14,259 bases of DNA, taken from NCBI GenBank assembly GCA_052388275.1, contig JBQTII010000051.1, positions 1 to 14,259 on the forward strand, given 5' to 3'. Source of the DNA: JBQTII01 sp052388275. Its GTDB lineage: Bacteria; Actinomycetota; Actinomycetes; Sporichthyales; Sporichthyaceae. Below, in pieces: positions 7,320-13,880 of this stretch. A model generated the notes under the pieces. The model saw only the letters and a list, made by a program, of their open reading frames with translations, ran no database searches and had not been told where the DNA came from. A program made the position numbers and the translations under genes. How positions within the stretch are numbered: the first letter of the stretch is position 1; each line of letters begins with the position of its first letter.

Positions 7320-7930
7320 GGGACCCGCTCAGCGAGGCGGACCAGCCCGGCGGGGGTGAGGGCCGCGTGCACCCCGACGTCGTGCGCCGCCGCCGGCACC
7401 CGGTCCACGATCTCCCCTTCGTAGAGGACCACGGCCACCAGCGCGCCGGGGTCCGCCCGGCGCAGCGCCCGGTCGTAGGAGCCGCCGCCGCGCCCGAGCC
7501 GGTTCCCGGCCCTGTCGACGCCGAGCCCGGGCACCAGGATCACCTGGGCGATCGCCAAGGCCCCCGGGCCCAGTCGGGGCCCGTCAGGTGCGAGGGTGCC
7601 GCGCGGTCCGGGCCGCAGGTCCCCGGTGGCGGACCATGCCACCCAATCCAGGTCGGCGTCCTCCCGCAACACCGGCACGATGACCGCCGCGCCGCCGGCC
7701 GTCAAGGCGTTGAGCAGCGTTCGGGTGCCGGGCTCGGTGCCGGTGGAAACGTAGGCGGCCACCTGGGTTGCCGCGGCAATGACGGGTGCACCGAGGGCTG
7801 CCGTGCTGAGCCTGTCCTCGACGGCCAGCAGTTGCTCACCGCTGCGCGCCCGGCGCCGGGCGAGCGCGTCGGCCCGTAGGGCGGCCTTGGCGGCGGCGGG
7901 GGTGAGCGGGCCACGAGGTTGTGCGCTCAC
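7316..7930 (-). CDS. 5-formyltetrahydrofolate cyclo-ligase
   Basis: The enzyme uses ATP to convert 5-formyl-THF to 5,10-methenyl-THF, returning a storage folate to one-carbon metabolism. The 204-residue product is of normal length. It shows K15/R19-type basic residues near the N-terminus (AAAKAALRADALARRRARS), AAYVSTGTEPGT (58-69), and the nucleotide-binding signature LVPGLGVDRAGNRLGRGGGSYDR (132-154, key GRGGGSYDR). The C-terminal HDVGVHAALTP (183-193) is the usual family ending. GTG at 7928-7930 was chosen because a strong GGGAGGTGA lies at 7935-7943 and the homology begins just after. The frame continues upstream only as antisense to galU. It is divergent from galU across 114 bp and translationally overlaps the antiporter gene. 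The M. tuberculosis equivalent is Rv0992c, also next to galU. Confidence 0.93.
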   Translation of the reverse strand: MSAQPRGPLTPAAAKAALRADALARRRARSGEQLLAVEDRLSTAALGAPVIAAATQVAAYVSTGTEPGTRTLLNALTAGGAAVIVPVLREDADLDWVAWSATGDLRPGPRGTLAPDGPRLGPGALAIAQVILVPGLGVDRAGNRLGRGGGSYDRALRRADPGALVAVVLYEGEIVDRVPAAAHDVGVHAALTPAGLVRLAERVP

Positions 7931-8031
7931 CGTCTCACCTCCCGCCGCGTCCACCCGTCCGCCTTGATCCTTCCAGCTGAATCGCCGGCGGCGCCGCTCT
8001 CGGCGCGGCACCGGCGGGGACAGGCGGCCGA

Positions 8032-8037
8032 TAGCCT
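8032..8037 (+). promoter_or_regulatory. Putative -10 element (TAGCCT) for a leaderless galU mRNA
   Basis: TAGCCT lies 7 nt before the galU ATG, and no Shine-Dalgarno-like purine run is visible in between, which is the arrangement of leaderless actinobacterial transcripts. The same nonamer GATAGCCTG occurs in front of tRNA-Ala (14076-14084). No convincing -35 box is seen. An inverted repeat CAGGC-N8-GCCTG (8021-8038) overlaps it. Confidence 0.6.
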
Positions 8038-8044
8038 GCCGACC

Positions 8045-8968
8045 ATGCGCATGACCAAAGCTGTGGTGCCCGCCGCGGGGCTCGGCACTCGCTTCCTGCC
8101 CGCGACGAAGGCGACTCCCAAGGAGATGCTGCCCGTCGTGGACAAACCCGCGATCGAGTACGTCGTGGAGGAGGCGGTCGCCGCCGGCCTCACCGACGTC
8201 CTGATGGTCACCGGGCGCAACAAACGGCCCCTGGAGGACCACTTCGACCGCAACTACGAACTCGAGGACAAACTCGCCGCCAAAGGGGACGGCGCGACGC
8301 TGGCCAAGGTGCAGGCCTCCAGCGATTTGGCCAAGCTGCACTACGTCCGTCAGGGCGACCCGCGCGGCCTCGGGCACGCGGTCCTGTGCGCCGCCGAGCA
8401 CGTCGGGGATCAGCCGTTCGCCGTCCTGCTCGGTGATGACCTGATCGACCCGCGCGACCCGCTGCTCGAGCCGATGATCGAGCTGCAGGCTGCGCGCGGC
8501 GGCAGCGTCATCGCGTTGATGGAGGTGCCCCCGGAGCAGATCGGGATGTACGGCTGCGCGGCGGTGGCGGCCACCGGTGACCCGGACGTCGTGCGCGTCA
8601 CCGACCTGGTGGAGAAACCGGACCCGTCACAGGCCCCGAGCAACCTGGCCATTATCGGCCGCTACGTCATCTCCCCCGCCGTGTTCGACGTCCTGCGACG
8701 CACACCCCCCGGCCGGGGCGGGGAGATCCAGCTCACCGACGCGCTGCGCAGCCTGGCCGTCGGCGAGGGCGGTGGCCCGGTACACGCGGTGATCTTCCGG
8801 GGCCGTCGCTACGACACCGGCGACCGCGGCGACTACCTACGCACCATCGTGCGACTGGCCTGCGAGCGCGCCGACGTCGGCCCGGACTTTCGGGCATGGC
8901 TGCACGATTACGTTGCCAAGGAGCTGCCGGAGATCGAGGCCGCATCAGGTCCGGCGGCCGGGCGATGA
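8045..8968 (+). CDS. galU: UTP-glucose-1-phosphate uridylyltransferase
   Basis: GalU makes UDP-glucose from UTP and glucose-1-phosphate, feeding cell-envelope polysaccharides, glycolipids and trehalose synthesis. The 307-residue protein carries the nucleotidyltransferase signature AAGLGTRFLPATKATPKEML (10-29, with K27-E28), QGDPRGLGHAVLCA (103-116), the metal-site LLGDD (128-132), TDLVEKP (186-192), GRGGEIQLTDAL (223-234) and YDTGDRGDYL (256-265). Length is normal for the actinobacterial enzyme. ATG at 8045 is favoured because the -10-like TAGCCT is 7 nt upstream, implying a leaderless start; the ATG at 8051 is an alternative with the same body. The TGA overlaps the moeA start (ATGA), so the two are translationally coupled. 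The galU-moeA order is conserved with M. tuberculosis Rv0993-Rv0994. Confidence 0.96.
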   Translation: MRMTKAVVPAAGLGTRFLPATKATPKEMLPVVDKPAIEYVVEEAVAAGLTDVLMVTGRNKRPLEDHFDRNYELEDKLAAKGDGATLAKVQASSDLAKLHYVRQGDPRGLGHAVLCAAEHVGDQPFAVLLGDDLIDPRDPLLEPMIELQAARGGSVIALMEVPPEQIGMYGCAAVAATGDPDVVRVTDLVEKPDPSQAPSNLAIIGRYVISPAVFDVLRRTPPGRGGEIQLTDALRSLAVGEGGGPVHAVIFRGRRYDTGDRGDYLRTIVRLACERADVGPDFRAWLHDYVAKELPEIEAASGPAAGR

Positions 8969-10212
8969 TCTCCGTCGAGGAATACCTCACCACAATTCTC
9001 GCCGCCATCGAGCCGAACCCGGCCCTGCTGGTCTCGCTGCAGGACGCTCAGGGCTGCCAACTCACCAGCGACGTCGTCGCCGCCCTCGACCTGCCGCCGT
9101 GGGACAACTCCGCGATGGACGGCTACGCCGTGCGCCTGGCCGACACGGCCGGCGCCTCCGCGGAGTTTCCCGCCGAGCTGAGCGTGCTGGAGGACATCGC
9201 CGCGGGTTCGGTCGGCACCCGGATGATCACCCCGGGTACCTGCGCCCGCATCATGACCGGCGCCCCGATGCCCGAGGGAGCGCAGGGAGTTGTCCCGGTC
9301 GAGTTGACCGACCGCGGTACGGCGCGGGTCGCCATCCACGCCGCAGCCGGCGACGGGCAGCACATCCGCCGTCGCGGTAGCGACGTGCAGTCCGGTCAGG
9401 TTCTGCTTCGAGCCGGCACCGAGCTCGGACCCGCGCAGATCGGCCTGCTTGCCGCGATCGGCGTCGGCCGGGTCAGCGTCCGGCCGCGCCCCCGGGTCGT
9501 GGTGATCTCCACCGGCAGTGAACTGGTCGAACCAGGGTTGGATCTGGGGCCGGGTCAGATTTATGAGTCCAACTCCTTCCAGCTCGCCGCTGCAGCCCGC
9601 GATGCCGGTGCGCTGGCCTACCGGGTCGGGATCGTGGACGACGACGAGGACGCGGTCCTGGCCACCATCACCGAGCAGCTCTCCCGGGCCGACATCCTGG
9701 TCACCTCCGGTGGGGTGAGCGCCGGTGCGTACGACGTGGTCAAGGCTGTGCTGTCCAAGCTCGGCACGGTGAACTTCGGCGGGGTGGCGATGAACCCCGG
9801 CAAGCCCCAGGGTTTCGGCTTCATCCACGCTGAACAAGTGGACGGGCATGGCCCTGGCGTGCCGATCTTCACGCTGCCCGGAAACCCCGTCAGTTCCTAT
9901 GTGTCTTTTGAGGTGTTCGTGCGTCCGGCGATTCGCCGGATGCTCGGGCGAACCCCGGAGCGACGCCGGATGGTGGCGGCGACGCTGACTCAAGCGGTGA
10001 GCTCCCCGGCGGGGAAGACGCAGTTCTTACGCGGCCACGTCGTGACCGCGGACACCGGCGGGGTTGCCGAGGTCACCCCGGTCGGCAGCAGCGGGTCGCA
10101 TCTGTTGGGCGCCTTGGCGGCGTCCAACTGCTTCATTGTGCTGGGTGCAGACGTCACCGATGTCACCGCCGGAACTCAGGTCGACGTCATGAAACTGGGA
10201 GCTGAGTTGTGA
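8965..10212 (+). CDS. moeA: Molybdopterin molybdotransferase MoeA
   Basis: MoeA inserts molybdate into adenylylated molybdopterin to give active molybdenum cofactor. The 415-residue protein has the full domain set. PPWDNSAMDGYAVR (44-57) and GTCARIMTGAPMP (91-103) belong to the N-terminal domains; RRRGSD (135-140) follows; the MoCF-binding domain has VISTGSELVEPG (180-191), YESNSFQL (200-207) and TSGGVSAGAYDVVK (247-260); NPGKPQGFG (277-285) and LPGNPVSSYVSFEVFV (304-319) follow, and then the C-terminal beta domain (about 335-413). The start ATG at 8965 overlaps the galU stop, with GGCCGGGCG just upstream as a weak ribosome site; coupling probably supplies initiation. It leads the Moco genes moaC and mog. 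Most actinobacteria keep several moeA copies, so this need not be the only one. Confidence 0.95.
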   Translation: MISVEEYLTTILAAIEPNPALLVSLQDAQGCQLTSDVVAALDLPPWDNSAMDGYAVRLADTAGASAEFPAELSVLEDIAAGSVGTRMITPGTCARIMTGAPMPEGAQGVVPVELTDRGTARVAIHAAAGDGQHIRRRGSDVQSGQVLLRAGTELGPAQIGLLAAIGVGRVSVRPRPRVVVISTGSELVEPGLDLGPGQIYESNSFQLAAAARDAGALAYRVGIVDDDEDAVLATITEQLSRADILVTSGGVSAGAYDVVKAVLSKLGTVNFGGVAMNPGKPQGFGFIHAEQVDGHGPGVPIFTLPGNPVSSYVSFEVFVRPAIRRMLGRTPERRRMVAATLTQAVSSPAGKTQFLRGHVVTADTGGVAEVTPVGSSGSHLLGALAASNCFIVLGADVTDVTAGTQVDVMKLGAEL

Positions 10213-10232
10213 GCGAGTGCAGCAAGGTCACC

Positions 10233-10286
10233 ATGACTACCGAACGCGGCCCCGCGAGGACGCAGTCCGTGGCGGGGTCGCAGTGA
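10233..10286 (+). other. Possible 17-codon leader ORF upstream of moaC
   Basis: Between moeA and moaC, ATG at 10233 preceded by AAGG (10224-10227) opens a 17-codon frame (MTTERGPARTQSVAGSQ). Its TGA (10284-10286) overlaps the moaC GTG (10283-10285) as GTGA. It could be a translated coupler carrying ribosomes onto moaC, which has a poor ribosome site of its own. It may equally be chance or repeat-derived spacer, since it follows a GAGCGAG-like stretch. Confidence 0.25.
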
Positions 10287-10765
10287 CCGAAGCGCCGCGC
10301 CTCACCCACGTCGACGCCAAGGGCGCCGCCCGGATGGTCGACGTCTCCGCCAAAGAGGTGACGGTTCGTCAGGCGACTGCGACCGGCCGGGTGCTCGTCA
10401 GCCCCACGGTGATCGGCCTGCTGCGCGGTGAGGGTGTCCCCAAGGGCGACGCTCTCGCGGTGGCGCGCATCGCCGGCATTGCCGCGGCCAAGCGCACCCC
10501 GGACCTCATCCCGTTGTGTCACCCCCTGGCGATCCACGGGGTCGTGGTGGACCTGATCCTCGCCGACGACGCAGTGGACATCACCGCCACGGTGCGCACA
10601 GCCGACCGCACCGGGGTGGAGATGGAGGCGCTGACCTGCGTCGCGGTGGCGGCCCTCGCGCTGATCGACATGGTCAAGGCCGTCGACAAGGGCGCGCGCA
10701 TCGTCGAGGTCGCCCTGGCGGAGAAGTTGGGCGGCAAGTCGGGCACCTGGCGGCGGGACCCGTGA
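10283..10765 (+). CDS. moaC: Cyclic pyranopterin monophosphate synthase MoaC
   Basis: MoaC works with MoaA: it converts the 3',8-cyclo-GTP intermediate to cyclic pyranopterin monophosphate, the first stable Moco precursor. The 160-residue protein has normal length and the family motifs HVDAKGAARMVDVS (9-22), K54 in GVPKGDALAVARIAGI, LIPLCHPLAIHG (75-86), GVEMEALTCVAVAAL (111-125) and DMVKAVDKG (129-137). K54, D129 and K132 correspond to the catalytic residues known from the E. coli enzyme. GTG at 10283 is the only start near the homology; codons before it that read Val are GTC. A ribosome site is weak (GGCGGGG), and a short upstream frame ends on this start. The TGA overlaps the mog start (GTGA). 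No moaA is in the window, so the partner must be encoded elsewhere. Confidence 0.95.
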   Translation: MTEAPRLTHVDAKGAARMVDVSAKEVTVRQATATGRVLVSPTVIGLLRGEGVPKGDALAVARIAGIAAAKRTPDLIPLCHPLAIHGVVVDLILADDAVDITATVRTADRTGVEMEALTCVAVAALALIDMVKAVDKGARIVEVALAEKLGGKSGTWRRDP

Positions 10766-11292
10766 GTGACGCGAGCGAGCGAGGCACGAGCGAGGAGCGA
10801 GCCGAAAGTACTGCAAGTGATGCGCATCGAGCCCTCGTCATCACCGCCTCCAACCGCGCCGCCGCGGGGGTCTACCCCGACCGCAGCGGCCCGGTCCTGG
10901 TCGAGGCGCTGCTTGCCCTGGGCTTCGTGGTGGACGGGCCGCGGGTCGTTCCCGACGGTGACCCGGTCGAGGCGGCCCTGCGCGCGGCGGTCGCCGAGGG
11001 GTATCACGTGGTGCTCACCACCGGCGGCACCGGACTCACCCCGATGGACCTCACCCCGGAGATGACCGCACGGGTCATCGATCGCGAGATCCCCGGGATC
11101 GCGGAGTCGATCCGGGCACACTCGCGGGCCACGGTGCCCACGTCGGCTCTTTCCCGTGGTCTTTGCGGGCTCGCAGGGCGCACACTGATCGTGAACCTGC
11201 CCGGCTCGACGGGCGGGGTCCGCGACGGCATCGCCGTGCTCAGCCCGGTGCTGTGGCATGCGGTCGAGCAGGTGGGCGGAGGTGACCATTAG
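10762..11292 (+). CDS. mog: MogA/MoaB-family molybdopterin adenylyltransferase
   Basis: This family adenylylates molybdopterin before MoeA adds molybdate. The 176-residue product has the MoCF-binding fold: ALVITASNRAAAGVYPDRSGPVL (24-46), the signature TTGGTGLTPMDLTPE (86-100), IPGIAESIR (110-118), and NLPGSTGGVRDGI (145-157). Family proteins normally begin at about residue 23 (RALVITASN). The first 22 residues here (SDASERGTSEERAESTASD) are hydrophilic and encoded by the GAGCGAG repeat. No ATG, GTG or TTG codon lies in frame between residues 2 and 23, so the GTG at 10762 is forced unless a rarer start is used. It overlaps the moaC stop as GTGA. The GNAT gene starts on the very next base after its TAG. 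MoaB and Mog are not separable from sequence alone. Confidence 0.92.
   Translation: MSDASERGTSEERAESTASDAHRALVITASNRAAAGVYPDRSGPVLVEALLALGFVVDGPRVVPDGDPVEAALRAAVAEGYHVVLTTGGTGLTPMDLTPEMTARVIDREIPGIAESIRAHSRATVPTSALSRGLCGLAGRTLIVNLPGSTGGVRDGIAVLSPVLWHAVEQVGGGDH
10771..10803 (+). repeat. GAGCGAG-type GC-rich repeat at the moaC/mog junction
   Basis: The stretch contains iterated GAGCGAG units (GCGAGCGAGCGAGG, then GAGCGAGGAGCGAG). It begins 5 bp after the moaC stop and lies inside the predicted mog coding start. A shorter related stretch, TGAGCGAGTGCAGCAAGG (10210-10227), begins exactly on the moeA stop codon. The low-complexity make-up and the repeated position at gene ends suggest a dispersed intergenic repeat family rather than protein-driven sequence. 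Confidence 0.5.
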
Positions 11293-11895
11293 GTGGCTGC
11301 GGGTCGCTGGCCGCTGAGCCTGTCCGACGGTGCCGTCGGGCTGCGCCCGTTGCGGGTGCGTGACGGGTCGGACTGGGCAAGGCTGCGCCGAAGCAACCTC
11401 ACCTGGCTCGCTCCGTGGGAGGCGACCCGGCCGGTCGACGTCAATCCCGACATGAGCTTCACGCACATGGTGCGCCGGCTGCGGGCCGAGGCGCGGGAAG
11501 GTCGGGCGCTGCCGTTCGCGCTTACCTTCCACGACCGATTTGTCGGTCAGCTCACCGTCGGGGGCATCACCTGGGGTTCGCTGTGCGCCGGGCATATCGG
11601 GTACTGGATCGATCGCGAGCACGCCGGCCGCGGCATCATGCCCACCGCTGTCGCCCTGGCCACCGACCACTGCCTGCGCGAACTCGGACTGCATCGGATC
11701 GAGGTCTGCATCCGTCCGGAGAACATCAACTCCCGGCGGGTGGTGGAGAAGCTGGGCTTCCGCGAGGAGGGCCTGCGTCCGGCATATCTGCACATTGACG
11801 GCGAATGGCGCGATCACCTGGTCTACGCCGTCACCGCCGAGGAAGTCGGTCCTGGGGTAGTGGCGCGCTGGCACCGAGTGCGGGCCCAGGCGTAA
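11293..11895 (+). CDS. GNAT-family N-acetyltransferase, RimJ/RimL-like
   Basis: The 200-residue protein follows the GNAT plan of RimJ-type enzymes, which acetylate protein N-termini. It has the N-terminal strand VGLRPLRVRDGSDWARL (15-31), FVGQLTVGGI (83-92), AGHIGYWIDREHAGRGIMPTAVALA (99-123) with the acetyl-CoA loop around REHAGRGIM, LHRIEVCIRPENINSRRVVEKLGF (133-156), and EWRDHLVYA (171-179). GTG at 11293 directly follows the mog stop, with an excellent GGAGGTGA at 11278-11285 inside the end of mog. The M. tuberculosis gene at this position, Rv0995, is annotated rimJ. Which protein is acetylated cannot be told; ribosomal protein S5 is the textbook RimJ target, but actinobacterial targets may differ. 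Confidence 0.9.
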   Translation: MAAGRWPLSLSDGAVGLRPLRVRDGSDWARLRRSNLTWLAPWEATRPVDVNPDMSFTHMVRRLRAEAREGRALPFALTFHDRFVGQLTVGGITWGSLCAGHIGYWIDREHAGRGIMPTAVALATDHCLRELGLHRIEVCIRPENINSRRVVEKLGFREEGLRPAYLHIDGEWRDHLVYAVTAEEVGPGVVARWHRVRAQA

Positions 11896-11965
11896 TCCCA
11901 CCAGCCCCATCCGCGACACGCATTTTCCCAACCCTCACCTGCGGGGTGAGACTCCCGGCGCCCCC

Positions 11966-11971
11966 TAACTT
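11966..11971 (+). promoter_or_regulatory. Putative -10 element (TAACTT) for a leaderless sepX mRNA
   Basis: TAACTT ends 8 nt before the ATG at 11980, in the AT-richest stretch of the GNAT-sepX spacer (11896-11979), and there is no purine-rich ribosome site. This matches leaderless promoters of actinobacteria and suggests sepX has a start of its own besides read-through from the upstream operon. Confidence 0.5.
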
Positions 11972-11979
11972 TGGGTCGC

Positions 11980-12843
11980 ATGAGTGGTAGTGGGCTGATC
12001 TACGTCGCGGTGCTCGGCGCCTGGGCAATGTATGTGCTCGCCCAGTGTCTGCGGACCCAGCCCATCGATACCGAGACCGCTGCGGAGGGCAACGTGTTGC
12101 GTCGCCGTCACATCCCCGAACTGCCCGAGGGCGGTTACACAATGTTGCGACCCGAGGCCGCGCAGCAGGATGAGCCGGTCGTGAAGGCCCGCCGGGTGGA
12201 CCCGCCCACTCCGGTCGGGGCGATGCGCCGCGTGCCGACCAGCCGGGCTACCGCTCGCCGCCGTCGGCGCTCCTTGCTCACCCTGACTGCGATCTTCGTC
12301 ATGGCCGCGGCGGCCGCCGGCTTCGGTGTGCTGCCCTGGTGGAGCCCGGTGCTCGGCGCCCTCCTGCTCGGGATGTACCTCTCCGAGCTTCGCAGCCAGG
12401 TCCGCCGCGCCCGCAAACTGCATGTGGCCGTGATCCCCGCTCAGCGCACCGCGGAGTCTCACCGGCGCGGCGTGCGGGCCGCGCGGCGCCGCGGCGAGGA
12501 CGTCGACCTCGATCTGTGGCCCAGCATGTCGACGCCGGAGCCGGTGACCGGGGCACTCGACGGTGTCGAAGCCGGGTGGGAGCCCCGCCCCGTCCCGCTG
12601 CCCACCTATGTCACCGCCGCGCGCGCCCCCTCCGCCGGCGACGCCGCAGGCAGTTCCCAGGCCGGTCGCCGCAGCGACGTCTCCAGCGGGCGCAGCTGGA
12701 CCGCCGCGGACGGTGAGGACACCCAGGAACTTCCGATGCTCGCCGTGCTGGCCGACGGCAGCATCGAGGTCGTCACTGCGGAGTTGGACGACACCGGCGA
12801 ACTGGCGATGGTGTTCGAGCACAAGCGCGCCGCCAACCAGTAG
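11980..12843 (+). CDS. sepX: Divisome membrane protein SepX/GlpR-like
   Basis: The N-terminus MSGSGLIYVAVLGAWAMYVL is a membrane helix of the kind that opens the actinobacterial SepX/GlpR family (SSLIYAVIVGAWAAYLVP type). It is followed by a charged linker (25-97, with RRRRR at 93-97), two more helices (98-117 and 120-136), a basic region RSQVRRARKLHV (138-149), and a long C-terminal tail rich in Pro, Ser and acid residues, ending with an acidic hydrophobic segment (251-283). SepX is a Streptomyces division protein that interacts with FtsZ and stabilises Z-rings; the mycobacterial counterpart is GlpR. The family position downstream of galU-moeA-rimJ is the same (M. tuberculosis Rv0996). ATG at 11980 was chosen over upstream non-AUG options because of the homology and the -10-like TAACTT. 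Length is 287 residues. The middle and tail are poorly conserved in this family. Confidence 0.8.
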   Translation: MSGSGLIYVAVLGAWAMYVLAQCLRTQPIDTETAAEGNVLRRRHIPELPEGGYTMLRPEAAQQDEPVVKARRVDPPTPVGAMRRVPTSRATARRRRRSLLTLTAIFVMAAAAAGFGVLPWWSPVLGALLLGMYLSELRSQVRRARKLHVAVIPAQRTAESHRRGVRAARRRGEDVDLDLWPSMSTPEPVTGALDGVEAGWEPRPVPLPTYVTAARAPSAGDAAGSSQAGRRSDVSSGRSWTAADGEDTQELPMLAVLADGSIEVVTAELDDTGELAMVFEHKRAANQ

Positions 12844-12917
12844 GGCGCCGCTCCGCCCGCTCCGCCCGTGCAACCCGCGCAACCCGCTAGCCGGCGCGCA
12901 CGGCGCGTACGGCGCCC
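12843..12917 (+). repeat. GC-rich, roughly 9-bp periodic and inverted-repeat spacer after sepX
   Basis: Directly after the sepX stop come near-tandem 9-mers (CGCTCCGCC twice, then CGTGCAACC and CGCGCAACC, then CGCGCACGG and CGCGTACGG). The block is bounded by the 8-bp inverted pair GGGCGCCG (12843-12850) and CGGCGCCC (12910-12917); inside it CCGTGC (12866-12871) can pair with GCACGG (12898-12903). No T run follows, so it is not a canonical terminator. The rest of the spacer to 13125 shows no gene I can support. Confidence 0.4.
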
Positions 12918-13125
12918 GGGCTGCCGTCGTCCTCGGGTCCACCTGCCGGGTAGCGCACACAATCGGGGCGTTTCGGACACTTGATCCTGCGATCGGCCGG
13001 AGTTTCCTGGTCGTTCGGACGATCCTGCCGGGCAATCCGCCCGACGATGTTGAGGGCAACGGCCGGATCCACCCGGTCGCAGCCGTCCCGCAGCGGGTCG
13101 GCCCCGCCGCCCGCCTGGGGGATCT

Positions 13126-13794
13126 GTGACCTCGCTCGATTCCGGCCGCGCACGTCGCTTGGCCTTCGCTGTTGTTCCGCTCGCCGCCGTTGCACTGCTT
13201 GTGCCGGGCGTGGCCCTGGCCTCCGGCTCGGCCACCACCACGAGTGGCACGCTGGCCGGCTGCCTGAAGGCCGACGGCTCGCTCGTCAAGGTCGCCAAGG
13301 GCGCCAAACCCGCCGCCAGCTGCAAGAAGGCCAAGGGCACCAAGGTCGTCTGGAACGTCAAGGGTCCCAAGGGAGCCAAAGGTGCGAAGGGGGAGAAGGG
13401 GGACCCGGGTCTGGCCGGTGTAGCAGGGCTGCAGGGTCTGATCGGACCCGCCGGCCCCACGGGCGCCAGCGGTGTCTCGGGCCTGGAGACTGTGACCAAG
13501 ACCGTCGGCGATGGCGGCGGCCTGCCCCTCGGAGCCGGCGGACTGACCAGCCCGGTGGCCATCGCGTGTCCGGCCGGCAAGATGGCACTGAGCGGTGGTG
13601 TCATCCCGTCGGACGAGAGCTTGCTCGACGTCGGCGGGCTGCTCGGGCTGCTTCCCGGCGATCTGCTGGCGAACGTGACGAGCATCGTCAGCTCGGGCCC
13701 GGCCGGCGTGGGCGACGCCTGGGAGCTCGTGAGCGCGCTGCCCGCCAACCCGGGCGACACGTTCTACGCCCTGTGCGTGACCGCGCTGCCGTAG
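13126..13794 (+). CDS. Secreted collagen-like (Gly-X-Y) protein
   Basis: The 222-residue product begins with a basic n-region and hydrophobic core (RRLAFAVVPLAAVALLVPG) with a signal-peptidase-type A-L-A site after residue 32, so it should be exported. Residues 41-79 contain GTLAGCLKADGSL and SCKKAKGTKVVWN, with C46 and C66 likely disulfide-bonded. Then come 13 uninterrupted Gly-X-Y triplets (80-118): a Lys-rich half (GPKGAKGAKGEKGDPG) and an apolar half (GLAGVAGLQGLIGPAGPTG). The C-terminal domain (about 140-222) has IACPAGKMALSGGVIPSDES (145-164) and ends FYALCVTALP, again offering a cysteine pair. This layout occurs in many actinobacterial exported proteins of unknown role; a trimeric collagen-like stalk is the natural inference. 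GTG at 13126 has TGGGGG just upstream. A hairpin terminator follows. Confidence 0.82.
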   Translation: MTSLDSGRARRLAFAVVPLAAVALLVPGVALASGSATTTSGTLAGCLKADGSLVKVAKGAKPAASCKKAKGTKVVWNVKGPKGAKGAKGEKGDPGLAGVAGLQGLIGPAGPTGASGVSGLETVTKTVGDGGGLPLGAGGLTSPVAIACPAGKMALSGGVIPSDESLLDVGGLLGLLPGDLLANVTSIVSSGPAGVGDAWELVSALPANPGDTFYALCVTALP

Positions 13795-13834
13795 CTGTAC
13801 TGCCGTCCTACCGCGCCGACGGGCGCTGCTGATT

Positions 13835-13880
13835 CCGGCCGCCGGACACCACCCCCGCAGGGTGCCCGGCGGCCGGTTTG
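13835..13880 (+). terminator. Hairpin terminator of the collagen-like gene
   Basis: CCGGCCGCCGG (13835-13845) and CCGGCGGCCGG (13866-13876) form a perfect 11-bp stem, extended inside by CACC/GGTG (13847-13850 with 13861-13864). A short TTTGG follows. The stem is very stable and lies about 40 bp after the stop; the T run is short, as is common in GC-rich actinobacteria. Between here and the tRNA promoter (13881-14077) I see no gene. Confidence 0.75.

Noticed and set aside
10213..10282. Molybdenum-cofactor riboswitch before moaC
   Set aside because: The 70-bp spacer is too short for the known Moco RNA fold and lies inside a coupled operon; no matching stems were seen.
10519..11931. Minus-strand open frame (470 codons) opposite moaC-mog-GNAT
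   Set aside because: It spans three well-supported genes and their overlaps on the opposite strand; it has no recognisable motif and is explained by GC-biased codon use.
12887..13195. Minus-strand frame (102 codons) in the sepX/collagen spacer, with CPKRPDCVRYPAG
   Set aside because: It has no ribosome site or family resemblance that I can see, and its start would lie inside the collagen-like gene; the Arg/Asp-rich sequence looks like noncoding GC-rich DNA.
12606..13760. Minus-strand Pro/Ser-rich open frame (384 codons)
   Set aside because: It lies antisense to the sepX tail and the whole collagen-like gene. Its Pro-rich blocks are complements of Gly codons in the Gly-X-Y region.
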